Source of the DNA: DTU032 sp964346175
GTDB lineage: Bacteria > Bacillota > Clostridia > Saccharofermentanales > DTU023
Reading direction: 5' to 3'
DNA: 10,271 nt
Assembly: GCA_964346175.1 (NCBI GenBank)
Contig: CAYFTG010000029.1
Location: forward strand, 1 to 10,271
A program made the translations under genes and the position numbers. This document shows, piece after piece, positions 1 through 6,385 of the stretch. The notes beneath the pieces were generated by a model. That model saw nothing but the letters and a program-made list of their open reading frames with translations, did not search any database and was not told the origin of the DNA. Each line of letters begins with the position of its first letter. Position 1 is the stretch's first letter.

Positions 1-437
1 TATTCATCTAGTTCCCCAATTAGCTTGACCCGTCTCTCGTGACGACCTCCTTCAAACTCCGTCGCCAAAAACTCATCCACGATCATGAGCGCTAACTCAT
101 CGCCCAAAACGCGTCCGCCCAGAGCCAAAGCATTGGCATTGTTATGACGCCGCGACATGCGTGCGGAATAAGGTTCGCTGCAGCAACAACAGCGTACACC
201 TTTCACCTTATTGGCGGCAATAGAAATACCGACTCCGGTTCCGCAGCAGACAATGGCGAAGTCTGCAGTGCCTTGTGCAACTTCTTTGGCTGCCTTATTG
301 CCAAACACGGGATAATCCGAACGTTCATTGTCATGCACGCCCACATCATTTACATCATAACCATTGGCTTCCAAATGAGCCTTGATGGTCATCTTCAAAT
401 CATAACCGGCATGATCACTGCCTAATGCAATTTTCAT
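1..437 (-). CDS. rpiB: Ribose-5-phosphate isomerase B (RpiB/LacAB family), at the window edge
   Basis: Interconverts ribose 5-phosphate and ribulose 5-phosphate in the cytosolic non-oxidative pentose phosphate pathway. Reading from ATG at 437 gives 145 residues before the window edge. The N-terminus has the family GSDHAG motif (D8, H9). CCGTGVGISIAANK carries the catalytic-base cysteine at C65 and T67. RRHNNANAL gives H98, and EGGRHERRV near residues 129-137 gives the phosphate-binding arginines. Family members are about 145-150 residues, and the last two bases (TA) could begin either a stop or a Tyr codon, so the gene is complete or nearly so. AAGGAG at 445-450 is the ribosome binding site and overlaps the stop codon of the upstream regulator gene, so the two are co-transcribed and probably translationally coupled. 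A galactose-6-phosphate isomerase subunit (LacA/B) is the alternative, but the lone gene and the H98 motif favour RpiB. Its place behind a metal ATPase and regulator is unusual. Confidence 0.93.
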   Translation of the reverse strand, partial: MKIALGSDHAGYDLKMTIKAHLEANGYDVNDVGVHDNERSDYPVFGNKAAKEVAQGTADFAIVCCGTGVGISIAANKVKGVRCCCCSEPYSARMSRRHNNANALALGGRVLGDELALMIVDEFLATEFEGGRHERRVKLIGELDE

Positions 438-448
438 TTTTTTACTCC

Positions 449-1162
449 TTAATAATTTGCAACTATCTTTTCCAAAGTAGCTCTGTCATCAATGATTATG
501 CGGCGCTGCCCTTGCAACGTGATCAGAGTTTCATCCTGGAATTCCGTCAGTTTGCGGCTCAATGTTTCTTGGCTCATACCGAGCTGCGAGGCCCAATCGC
601 CTTTACTCATGGGCAAATTGATTTCATCTTTGCCTTCTGATAGATCTAGTAAGGCTGCTGCCAGTCTTTCTGCAACTGAACCATGACTGATTGATTCAAT
701 CCGACTTTCAGCTGTCTCCAAGCGGCGTGAGAGCTCGTCCATCACTTTAAAAGCAATTTGAGGATACTTGGCCATTAGCTCCTTGAGCTTGGCTCCTTCT
801 AAGACACAGATATTAGTCTCTTCCATAGCTTCGGCAAAATCCGACAGGGGCAATGCCGAAAATAGCGTCAATTCTCCGATAAATTCTCCGGGACCGATAA
901 TTTGCAGTACTTGCTCCTTGCCGTTAGCTGTCAAGCGATAGAGCTTAATCTTTCCGGTATGCACCACAAACATTGTGTTGCTTACCTCCCCTGCCCTGTA
1001 TGCCAATTCACCTTTCTCTAAAACGCGAGAAGAGGTGATACCGGCTATTTCCAGCATCTCCTCTTCAGTAAGCCCTTTAAAGATCGGGACCAATTCTATA
1101 CATGTTTCATCTTCACTCGAACAGCAGTGTGAATGAACGTCACAGTGATTTTTGCAGTGCAT
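449..1162 (-). CDS. Crp/Fnr-family transcriptional regulator with Cys/His-rich N-terminus
   Basis: A 237-residue cytoplasmic DNA-binding regulator. Residues 1-21 are very rich in cysteine and histidine (C3, C7, C13, C14, C21; H2, H6, H10, H12). Residues about 25-125 form the cyclic-nucleotide-binding-like beta-roll (GKIKLYRLTANGKEQ, GEFIGELTL). A long dimerisation helix follows at about 130-160. The C-terminal helix-turn-helix spans about 185-210. Its recognition helix, SQETLSRKL, has the E199-S202-R203 pattern that in E. coli FNR reads TTGA half-sites. C119 sits where FNR has its central ligand Cys122, so an Fe-S cluster, a thiol switch as in lactobacillal FLP proteins, or direct metal binding are all possible. 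The start codon overlaps the ATPase stop by one base (TAATG), with AGGAG just upstream. FNR-type boxes upstream of its own operon and of the HMA gene are its likely targets. The inducing signal is inferred, not shown. Confidence 0.92.
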   Translation of the reverse strand: MHCKNHCDVHSHCCSSEDETCIELVPIFKGLTEEEMLEIAGITSSRVLEKGELAYRAGEVSNTMFVVHTGKIKLYRLTANGKEQVLQIIGPGEFIGELTLFSALPLSDFAEAMEETNICVLEGAKLKELMAKYPQIAFKVMDELSRRLETAESRIESISHGSVAERLAAALLDLSEGKDEINLPMSKGDWASQLGMSQETLSRKLTEFQDETLITLQGQRRIIIDDRATLEKIVANY

Positions 1163-3060
1163 TAATCTCCTACTTTCACCGCCTCCAATTTATGCTTTCT
1201 CTTTCCCCGACCATAATTCAGGAGGCGCATTGCATTAAGTATAACTAATAATACCGAGCCTTCGTGTACTAACATTCCCAGCGACATGTTTACTGTCTGG
1301 ACTAATACCCCGGCTAAAAGCACTAGAACAACGACTATTGCGAATATCACGTTTTGCTTGACGTTGTTCGCTGTCGCACGACTCAGGCCCATTGCATACG
1401 AGAGTTGGCCTATATCATCACTCATGAGTACAACATCAGCTGTTTCCATTGCTACGTCAGTTCCTGCCGCACCTATTGCAATTCCTAGGTCTGCAGAAGC
1501 TAGCGCAGGGGCATCGTTGATGCCGTCACCTACCATTGCGGTTTCACCGTACTCTTGCGAAATCTCGCTTAAGGCGCTGACCTTATCCTCCGGCAGGAGC
1601 TCGCTATATTGACCGTCCAGCCCGACAGCGTCTGCAACCGCTTGTGCCGCACGACGATTGTCGCCTGTCAGCATGACGATATTCTTGACACCTTGGGCAT
1701 GCAAATCTGCTACAAGTTCTTTGGCTTCCGGACGGATGGTATCAGCTATGGAAATAATACCATGAACTTTTTCTTCAGAGGCGACAATAACAGCTGTTTG
1801 TCCCAGTGCCTCCTCCTCGTTAAGATAATCTTCGTGATCTGAATAATCGATATTTTGATCATCAAGCAGTTTCCTATTTCCGATGAAGTACTCTGTACCT
1901 TCGTAGACGAAAGCGAGGCCATGTCCGATCAGCATGCGGGCGTCTTCAGGAGTTTCATTAATCTTGCCCATTCTTTCTTCCGCTTCTCTGATGATCGCTG
2001 CGCCGAGGGGGTGTTCGGAAAACGACTCACCGATTGCGGCAATACGCAGGAGCTCATCCTCATCCATATCGTAAGTTTTCACTCTGCTGACGCCGGGCTT
2101 TCCTTCAGTTAGGGTTCCCGTCTTATCGAAAGCAATCGCTTTGACGCGACCAAGCTTCTCCATAATCTCGCCGCCCTTGACCAGGACGCCGTTTTTAGCG
2201 CCATTACCGATGGCAGCTACGTAAGATATCGGGGTTGAGATAACCAAAGCACCCGGGCAGGAAACGACCAGTAGAGTTAGGGCCAGCCTTATATCTTTAG
2301 AGATCAAGCCGACTACTATTGACAATATAATAATGGCGGGAGTGTACCAAGCGGCAAATTTTTCCAAAAATTTCTGCGAGCTGGCCTTTTTATCCTGAGC
2401 CTCTTCAACCATATGCAGAATTCGAGCAAACGTAGTGTCTTCGCCAACTCTTTCTGCTTGGACTACTAGGTAACCGGACTCCAGGATGGTTCCGGAGAAT
2501 ACTTCTTCTCCGGGATCTCGTGCTATCGGCATCGATTCACCGGTAATCGCTGCTTGATTGACGTAGGCCGAGCCCTCGACGACTGCACCGTCAACAGGGA
2601 TTTTCTCGCCAGGTCTGATGACTACATGGTCGCCAAAAACTACATCATCGGGCGATATCTCAACTTCTTCTCCATTGCGGCGCACGCGAGCTACGTCGGG
2701 CGCCAGATCCATCAATGAACGGATAGAGTCGCGTGTTTTTTCCAGGGTCAATGACTCCAGGTAATCTCCAAAGGTAAACAGAAAAGTAACAGCTTGGGCT
2801 TCCCAATACTCTCCAATAATCAGGGCGCCGATGGCTGCAATTGACACCAGAAGGTCAATGCCGACAACGCCATATCTGAGGCTGACGATCGCAGTCTTAA
2901 ATATGTTATAGCCGGCTATTACAGTACCCACTATCATAATTACGATGGATACAGTCGCGTAGCCTTCCAAATCTCTAAAAATTATTTTGTTCAAGACTAA
3001 GGCTGCAAGTGCCAGAATTCCTGCTGCCCAGACGATTTGTTTTTTACTTATTTTGAACAT
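1162..3060 (-). CDS. P1B-type heavy-metal-translocating ATPase (Cd/Zn/Co-type efflux pump) with CPG membrane motif
   Basis: A 632-residue integral membrane pump predicted to export a divalent soft metal using ATP. Landmarks in order: several N-terminal membrane helices (about 8-95), the actuator TGES (173-176), the TM6 metal motif as SCPG (267-270), phosphorylation site DKTGT (D312), the HP motif of the P1B nucleotide domain (350-351), TGDN (465-468), GDGINDAPAL (511-520), and a last helix pair with MLVHEGS (596-602). There is no N-terminal HMA domain; a separate HMA protein is encoded upstream. The usual CPC of Cu and Zn/Cd pumps is CPG here, so the substrate cannot be read from that motif with confidence. 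HEGS in the last helices resembles Zn/Cd/Co pumps more than Cu pumps. The ATG at 3060 is preceded by AGGGGG seven bases upstream. It is the first gene of an operon with the Crp/Fnr regulator and rpiB, with its own predicted promoter. Confidence 0.93.
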   Translation of the reverse strand: MFKISKKQIVWAAGILALAALVLNKIIFRDLEGYATVSIVIMIVGTVIAGYNIFKTAIVSLRYGVVGIDLLVSIAAIGALIIGEYWEAQAVTFLFTFGDYLESLTLEKTRDSIRSLMDLAPDVARVRRNGEEVEISPDDVVFGDHVVIRPGEKIPVDGAVVEGSAYVNQAAITGESMPIARDPGEEVFSGTILESGYLVVQAERVGEDTTFARILHMVEEAQDKKASSQKFLEKFAAWYTPAIIILSIVVGLISKDIRLALTLLVVSCPGALVISTPISYVAAIGNGAKNGVLVKGGEIMEKLGRVKAIAFDKTGTLTEGKPGVSRVKTYDMDEDELLRIAAIGESFSEHPLGAAIIREAEERMGKINETPEDARMLIGHGLAFVYEGTEYFIGNRKLLDDQNIDYSDHEDYLNEEEALGQTAVIVASEEKVHGIISIADTIRPEAKELVADLHAQGVKNIVMLTGDNRRAAQAVADAVGLDGQYSELLPEDKVSALSEISQEYGETAMVGDGINDAPALASADLGIAIGAAGTDVAMETADVVLMSDDIGQLSYAMGLSRATANNVKQNVIFAIVVVLVLLAGVLVQTVNMSLGMLVHEGSVLLVILNAMRLLNYGRGKRKHKLEAVKVGD

Positions 3061-3094
3061 TCATCTACCCCCTGTAGTTTTGGTTTTCTGCTAC

Positions 3095-3100
3095 ATTATC
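3095..3100 (-). promoter_or_regulatory. -10 hexamer of the ATPase-regulator-rpiB operon
   Basis: The minus strand reads GATAAT (one mismatch to TATAAT). It predicts a start of transcription near 3088 and a 28-base leader before the ATPase ATG. No good -35 is present at 17 bp spacing, which suits an activator-dependent promoter. Confidence 0.6.
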
Positions 3101-3122
3101 CGGTGGAAAAATAATTACTGCC

Positions 3123-3136
3123 TTGATGTAGATCAA
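3123..3136 (-). promoter_or_regulatory. FNR-type operator upstream of the metal ATPase
   Basis: TTGATCTACATCAA on the minus strand is a perfect match to the FNR consensus TTGAT-N4-ATCAA. Its centre lies 41.5 bases upstream of the start of transcription inferred from the GATAAT hexamer, the classic class II activator position. The regulator encoded in this operon has the matching E-S-R recognition helix, so autoregulation is likely. Confidence 0.78.
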
Positions 3137-3172
3137 AAATTATTAGTTTTTCTAAATAAAATGTTTCTTGAC

Positions 3173-3201
3173 AAAAATCAACCGCCTTCTAGACGGTTGA
3201 T
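3173..3201 (-). terminator. Rho-independent terminator after the HMA gene
   Basis: On the minus strand, ATCAACCGTCT pairs with AGGCGGTTGAT (11 bp including one T-G wobble) around a three-base loop, followed directly by a T-run at 3173-3177. It lies 23 bases past the HMA stop and separates the chaperone transcript from the ATPase promoter. Confidence 0.85.
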
Positions 3202-3224
3202 GGACCCACATTGTTGAAGTCAGT

Positions 3225-3440
3225 TTATTTTTCGGAAACCACTCTATAGCCTAGCTGCTCGATGGCCGCGGTTATCTCTTCCGATGTTACCGTGTTCTCG
3301 TCGAAACTGACTTTCACTCTGCCACTGTTATACAAGACTTCGGACTCTTCGATGCCTTTTGTTTTTTTCAGAAGCTTTTCGATTTTCATTACACAGGTGG
3401 GGCAAGTCATGCCTTCAAGTTGATATGTTCTTTTGCTCAT
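3225..3440 (-). CDS. Heavy-metal-associated (HMA) domain protein, CopZ-like metallochaperone
   Basis: A 71-residue single-domain cytosolic protein of the HMA ferredoxin-like fold. GMTCPTC supplies the metal-binding pair C13 and C16, a second helix follows (about 50-60), and the domain closes with the usual LGYRV near the end. Such proteins carry Cu(I) or other soft metals to P1B ATPases or act as buffers. The ATPase encoded next lacks an N-terminal HMA domain, so this protein could serve it in trans; that is inference. I chose the ATG at 3440 because GGGAGG (3448-3453) lies seven bases upstream. A Met eleven codons earlier has no such site and would place the ribosome binding site inside the coding region. 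The gene has its own FNR-box promoter and its own terminator, so it is a single-gene unit. Confidence 0.92.
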   Translation of the reverse strand: MSKRTYQLEGMTCPTCVMKIEKLLKKTKGIEESEVLYNSGRVKVSFDENTVTSEEITAAIEQLGYRVVSEK

Positions 3441-3477
3441 TTTGCTACCTCCCAGATTATCAATTATTTTCATACCT

Positions 3478-3483
3478 ACTATA
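3478..3483 (-). promoter_or_regulatory. -10 hexamer of the HMA gene
   Basis: TATAGT on the minus strand (two mismatches to TATAAT, both near the 3' end) predicts a start near 3471 and a 31-base leader. The -35 position (AAGACT) is poor, again consistent with an activator-dependent promoter. Confidence 0.6.
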
Positions 3484-3505
3484 ACGGAGAAATACTGCCG
3501 AGTCT

Positions 3506-3519
3506 TTGATTGAAGTCAA
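3506..3519 (-). promoter_or_regulatory. FNR-type operator upstream of the HMA gene
   Basis: The minus strand reads TTGACTTCAATCAA, one mismatch from TTGAT-N4-ATCAA, and the palindrome extends one more base on each side (TTTGA/TCAAA). Twenty-two bases separate it from the TATAGT hexamer, the same distance as at the ATPase promoter, so the centre is again at -41.5. Confidence 0.72.
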
Positions 3520-3636
3520 AAATACAGAATGTTACAAAGAAATATTAATAAGTTCATCGATTTAGGTGTAAGAATTTAATAAATTGGCAAAATTAACAAA
3601 ATACTTCACATATTACTTGTTGTCTTATGCCTAATG

Positions 3637-3664
3637 TTGGGTTGTTATTGGTTAAGGTTATAGA
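3637..3664 (+). promoter_or_regulatory. Possible sigma-70 promoter of the purine permease
   Basis: TTGGGT (3637-3642) and TATAGA (3659-3664) are separated by 16 bases and would start transcription near 3671, at the foot of the structured leader. Both hexamers are imperfect. This is the best candidate I see in the AT-rich stretch 3520-3668, which holds no gene that I can support. Confidence 0.3.
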
Positions 3665-3668
3665 ACTT

Positions 3669-3781
3669 ACACCAATATATCTTAGTGCTAAGGAATTTAT
3701 GTTCATCATGCATCATCCTTTGCAAAGCCACGACTATATTGGTGTCCGCCGATATCCGGACAGGAGACGCGGAATATCGGC
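3669..3781 (+). promoter_or_regulatory. Structured leader RNA of the purine permease, candidate riboswitch or attenuator
   Basis: A perfect 11-bp stem (ACACCAATATA 3669-3679 with TATATTGGTGT 3735-3745) encloses 55 bases. Inside, GCTAAGGA (3687-3694) pairs with TCCTTTGC (3716-3723) apart from one T-T mismatch. Downstream, GCCGATAT (3748-3755) pairs with ATATCGGC (3774-3781), helped by an inner CCG/CGG, followed by CAAAATTTTT. The 3' strand of the first stem (ATATTGG, 3736-3742) can instead pair with CCGATAT (3749-3755), which would break both of the other stems. This is the expected layout of an aptamer with a switching platform. The closing stem follows GACTAT as in purine riboswitches, but the conserved P2/P3 loops and junction of that family are not visible, so the ligand is unassigned. 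The last hairpin is not a clean terminator because its T-run is offset from the stem. Confidence 0.5.
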
Positions 3782-3807
3782 AAAATTTTTGAAAACGGAG
3801 GTGTTCA

Positions 3808-5238
3808 ATGGATAAGTTCTTCAAGCTTAAGGAGAACAACACGAATGTCCGCACAGAAATAATTGCGGGTATTACAACGTTTTTTGCGATGAGCTACATC
3901 GTAATTGTAAACCCGGGCATTCTGTCTGAAACAGGCATGGAATGGGGAGCAGTCTTCCTTGCCACAGTCATTTCTGCTGTCGTCGGCACGTTGATTATGG
4001 GACTTTATGCCAACGTTCCTTATGCACAAGCAGCCGGCATGGGCCTGAATGCTTACTTTACTTACACGGTAGTATTCGCTTTGGGCTTTACATGGCAGCA
4101 GGCGCTCTCGATAGTGTTCCTCTGCGGTATGATTAACATCATCATCACGGTGACGCGAATTCGAAAGGCGATTATCAGGGCAATACCGGAAAGCCTGCAA
4201 CATGCGATTTCCGGCGGTATCGGACTCTTTATCGCCTACATCGGTCTGAAGAACGCAGGCCTGTTTTCCTTCACCAGCAACCCCGGCGATTACATTCAGC
4301 TCGAATCAGGAACTGTTATTGCCAACTCGGCAATCATTCCTGCCATGGCTGATTTCAATTCGCCCGGTATCTTGCTGGCATTAATCGGTATTGTACTGAC
4401 GATTGTTTTGCTAATTGCAAAGGTGAAAGGTGCTATTCTGATCAGCATCATTGCTACGGCGCTTATAGGTATTCCCATGGGCGTTACTCAAGTAGGCGGT
4501 GGCGGAACATCCATTAGTGTCGGCGAAGCATTCTCGCAATTGCGTGGGACATTCGGCGTAATCTTCACATCTGAAGGTTTGCCCAGCCTCTTCTCTGACT
4601 CTGAAAAGGTTTTACCTGCCCTGATTGCCATCTTCTCTTTCAGCTTGGCTGATACCTTTGATACCATCGGCACCTTCATCGGTACCGGTCGTAGATCAGG
4701 TATCTTCACAGATGAAGACATGAAGGCAATGAATGAACCGGGCGTCAGCTCCAAGATGGATCGCGCTCTGATCTCTGACTCGGTAGCTACCTCAATCGGT
4801 GCTATCTTCGGTACTTCTAACGTAACTACTTATGTTGAGAGTGCTGCCGGAATCGGCGCCGGTGGTCGTACAGGCTTGACCTCAGTAGTCACAGCGATCA
4901 TGTTTATCTTGACCGTACCGCTATCGTCCTTGGCAAGTGCAGTTCCCGCTGAAGCGACAGCATCCGCTTTGATTATTGTCGGCGTCATGATGGCCGGATC
5001 CTTCCGGGATATTAACTGGCCTGAACTCAGTGAAGCAGTTCCCTGCTTCTTTACGGCGATCTTCATGTGCGTGTTCTACAGTATCTCGACAGGTATAGCT
5101 TTCGGCTTCATTACCTATCTGCTCGTTCTCTTGATTCAAAAAGTGACGAAACAGGAAACAGAGCACAAGGCCTCACCGATTCTAATCGGAGCCTCAGTAC
5201 TCTTTATCTTGGAATTAATCTTGAGAGCCGTCTTCTGA
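3808..5238 (+). CDS. pbuG: AzgA-family hypoxanthine/guanine permease (NCS2-type purine:H+ symporter)
   Basis: A 476-residue polytopic membrane protein for uptake of purine bases by proton symport, feeding salvage. Family hallmarks: the N-terminal TEIIAGITTFFAMSYI (about 16-31), AQAAGMGLNAYFTYTV (74-88), SGGIGLFIAYIGLKNAG (135-151), the substrate-site stretch ADTFDTIGTFIGTG (281-294), and GTSNVTTYVESAAGIGAGGRTG (335-356). The length matches B. subtilis PbuG/PbuO. PbuG and PbuO cannot be separated by eye, so the symbol is approximate, and an adenine preference cannot be excluded. The ATG at 3808 follows CGGAGG at 3796-3801. It is monocistronic: a structured leader precedes it and a strong terminator follows 24 bases after the stop. 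It is divergent from the HMA gene. The leader suggests control by purine supply, as for AzgA genes elsewhere in Bacillota. Confidence 0.93.
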   Translation: MDKFFKLKENNTNVRTEIIAGITTFFAMSYIVIVNPGILSETGMEWGAVFLATVISAVVGTLIMGLYANVPYAQAAGMGLNAYFTYTVVFALGFTWQQALSIVFLCGMINIIITVTRIRKAIIRAIPESLQHAISGGIGLFIAYIGLKNAGLFSFTSNPGDYIQLESGTVIANSAIIPAMADFNSPGILLALIGIVLTIVLLIAKVKGAILISIIATALIGIPMGVTQVGGGGTSISVGEAFSQLRGTFGVIFTSEGLPSLFSDSEKVLPALIAIFSFSLADTFDTIGTFIGTGRRSGIFTDEDMKAMNEPGVSSKMDRALISDSVATSIGAIFGTSNVTTYVESAAGIGAGGRTGLTSVVTAIMFILTVPLSSLASAVPAEATASALIIVGVMMAGSFRDINWPELSEAVPCFFTAIFMCVFYSISTGIAFGFITYLLVLLIQKVTKQETEHKASPILIGASVLFILELILRAVF

Positions 5239-5261
5239 TCAATATAAGGACGTATGAAGAG

Positions 5262-5296
5262 AAAGCCGCCTCCGCTACCGGGGGCGGCTTTATTGT
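5262..5296 (+). terminator. Bidirectional rho-independent terminator
   Basis: AAAGCCGCCTCC (5262-5273) pairs with GGGGGCGGCTTT (5280-5291) around GCTACC: 12 bp with one T-G wobble, then a T-rich tail (ATTGTT). It closes the permease transcript. On the other strand the stem is followed by a CTCTTC tract, so it may also stop the convergent CPBP gene, whose stop codon (5290-5292) lies at the edge of the stem. Confidence 0.87.
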
Positions 5297-5961
5297 TGGC
5301 GGCTGTTTGTCTGTAGTAAATAAATACCATAGCCTGCCGCAGCTATGCTAGCAAACAAGAGGGCGAGAGCGGAGTCTGTGGGATACGTTTGCTGCGTTGA
5401 AAAAATGAAGGGCAAGCCGGTGAGGTTAATAATGAAGTGGAAGAGTGCGACTAAGGGTAAGTTTGCAGTCAGTGCATAGATAGAGCCGAAATAAACACCC
5501 AAACCGACTGACCAGAGAACCTTGCACACTGCTAATAAGGGTGGCTCACCAATCATTCCAAAAACGTGCCTGGCACCAAATATGAAAGCTGCGAATACTA
5601 CTGACAGCAATTGACTATCTTTGCGCTTATGAAATAAATTTGCTAGGGCGTTTTGCAATAGACCGCGGCAAAAGAATTCTTCTATCAAAGCTACGGCTGC
5701 TATATAGATAATACCTTCGAAGAGCAGCTTGACTATGGTCGGGCTCCTATCGAAGGGCTGCAAGCTAATGCTGAAGGCTATGAGCGGGATCAGAAGAATA
5801 ACGAGACAAGACAGCAAGTATTTTTCCAAACCTGCTTGCAAGCCATTTTTGCCCAGACCTAATTCAAGCTCCGGGATCAGCAGTTTATGCAAAATCAACC
5901 CCAGCAGCAAAGCCAGGATGGTGCCATTTACGCTTCTTACAAGCGTCAGCTGAAAACTCAC
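5290..5961 (-). CDS. CPBP family intramembrane metalloprotease (CAAX protease/Abi-like)
   Basis: A 223-residue, very hydrophobic protein with about six or seven membrane segments. The three family motifs are present: EEFFCR (E94, E95, R99), FGARH (F128, H132) and HFIIN (H175, N179), so the glutamate/histidine metal site is complete. Members cleave CAAX-type or other membrane substrates, mature or provide immunity to peptides in bacteria, or have unknown targets; nothing here identifies the substrate. The start is uncertain. The only in-frame start upstream of the first helix is a GTG at 5961, with no convincing ribosome binding site, and a stop lies five codons further upstream. The first ten or so codons overlap the opposite-strand MFS remnant, so the native 5' end may have been lost in the rearrangement that truncated that gene. 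The catalytic half looks intact. It is convergent with the permease. Confidence 0.82.
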   Translation of the reverse strand: MSFQLTLVRSVNGTILALLLGLILHKLLIPELELGLGKNGLQAGLEKYLLSCLVILLIPLIAFSISLQPFDRSPTIVKLLFEGIIYIAAVALIEEFFCRGLLQNALANLFHKRKDSQLLSVVFAAFIFGARHVFGMIGEPPLLAVCKVLWSVGLGVYFGSIYALTANLPLVALFHFIINLTGLPFIFSTQQTYPTDSALALLFASIAAAGYGIYLLQTNSRQQ

Positions 5962-6363
5962 ACAATTCCATCGTCAATGTTGATCGTGGCAGCAGGTTTA
6001 CTACTAATCAGCTTCGGAACGAATGCCTTTATGCTGGGGGTAGGAACCTTGCTGATAGGAGTATCCTTCGGCATCTACTATCCGGAATTCTACATGCTGA
6101 TGGGCAAAGCCGCTCCTGTTTCACTAACCGCAATGGGCATGAGTTTGATCATGGTCGGCTATGATCTAGGCGGCTTCGTCTCCCCTTACTTCTATTCCCT
6201 CTTGGCACAGATCACAGGACAAGAAGGCATACGCTTCCCCTTTATCTTCAGCATGATCGCCTTTGTAGTCATTGCGGTCATTATGGGTTTGGGGGCGCGC
6301 AAACAGCCAACAGCTGAAAAAGCACAGACCGATCTGGCTGCTGAGGAAAAATCAAGACCGTAG
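5935..6363 (+). pseudogene. C-terminal remnant of an MFS transporter
   Basis: The plus-strand frame ending with TAG at 6361-6363 encodes four hydrophobic helices (about 5970-6020, 6030-6110, 6120-6215, 6235-6295). Loop signatures such as GIYYPEFYMLMGKA and SLIMVGYDLGGFVSPYF are typical of the last helices of a twelve-helix major facilitator. The tail is charged (ARKQPTAEKAQTD). The first eight or so helices are missing. Upstream of about 5935-5965 the frame is only the reverse complement of the CPBP gene, so the ATG at 5887 is not a real start, and no ribosome binding site precedes it. The left boundary is therefore approximate. I infer a deletion or rearrangement joining the 3' part of an MFS gene to the 5' end of the CPBP gene. 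The substrate of the former transporter cannot be told. Confidence 0.75.
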
Positions 6364-6385
6364 ATTTGCTGTCTAACAGGTCAGT

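Noticed and set aside
3441..3473. Longer HMA protein starting at the ATG whose first base is 3473
   Set aside because: The eleven extra residues do not resemble an HMA domain, and the stretch contains the GGGAGG that serves the ATG at 3440.
3669..3745. Standard guanine/adenine riboswitch upstream of the purine permease
   Set aside because: The closing stem, the GACTAT junction and the enclosed length (55 bases) are suggestive, but I find no P2 or P3 stem pair of about seven bases and no UNNUUCUACC-like J2/3, so I left the leader unassigned.
5887..5934. ATG at 5887 as the start of a 158-residue membrane protein
   Set aside because: The first part is the reverse complement of the CPBP gene, has no ribosome binding site, and does not look like an MFS segment.
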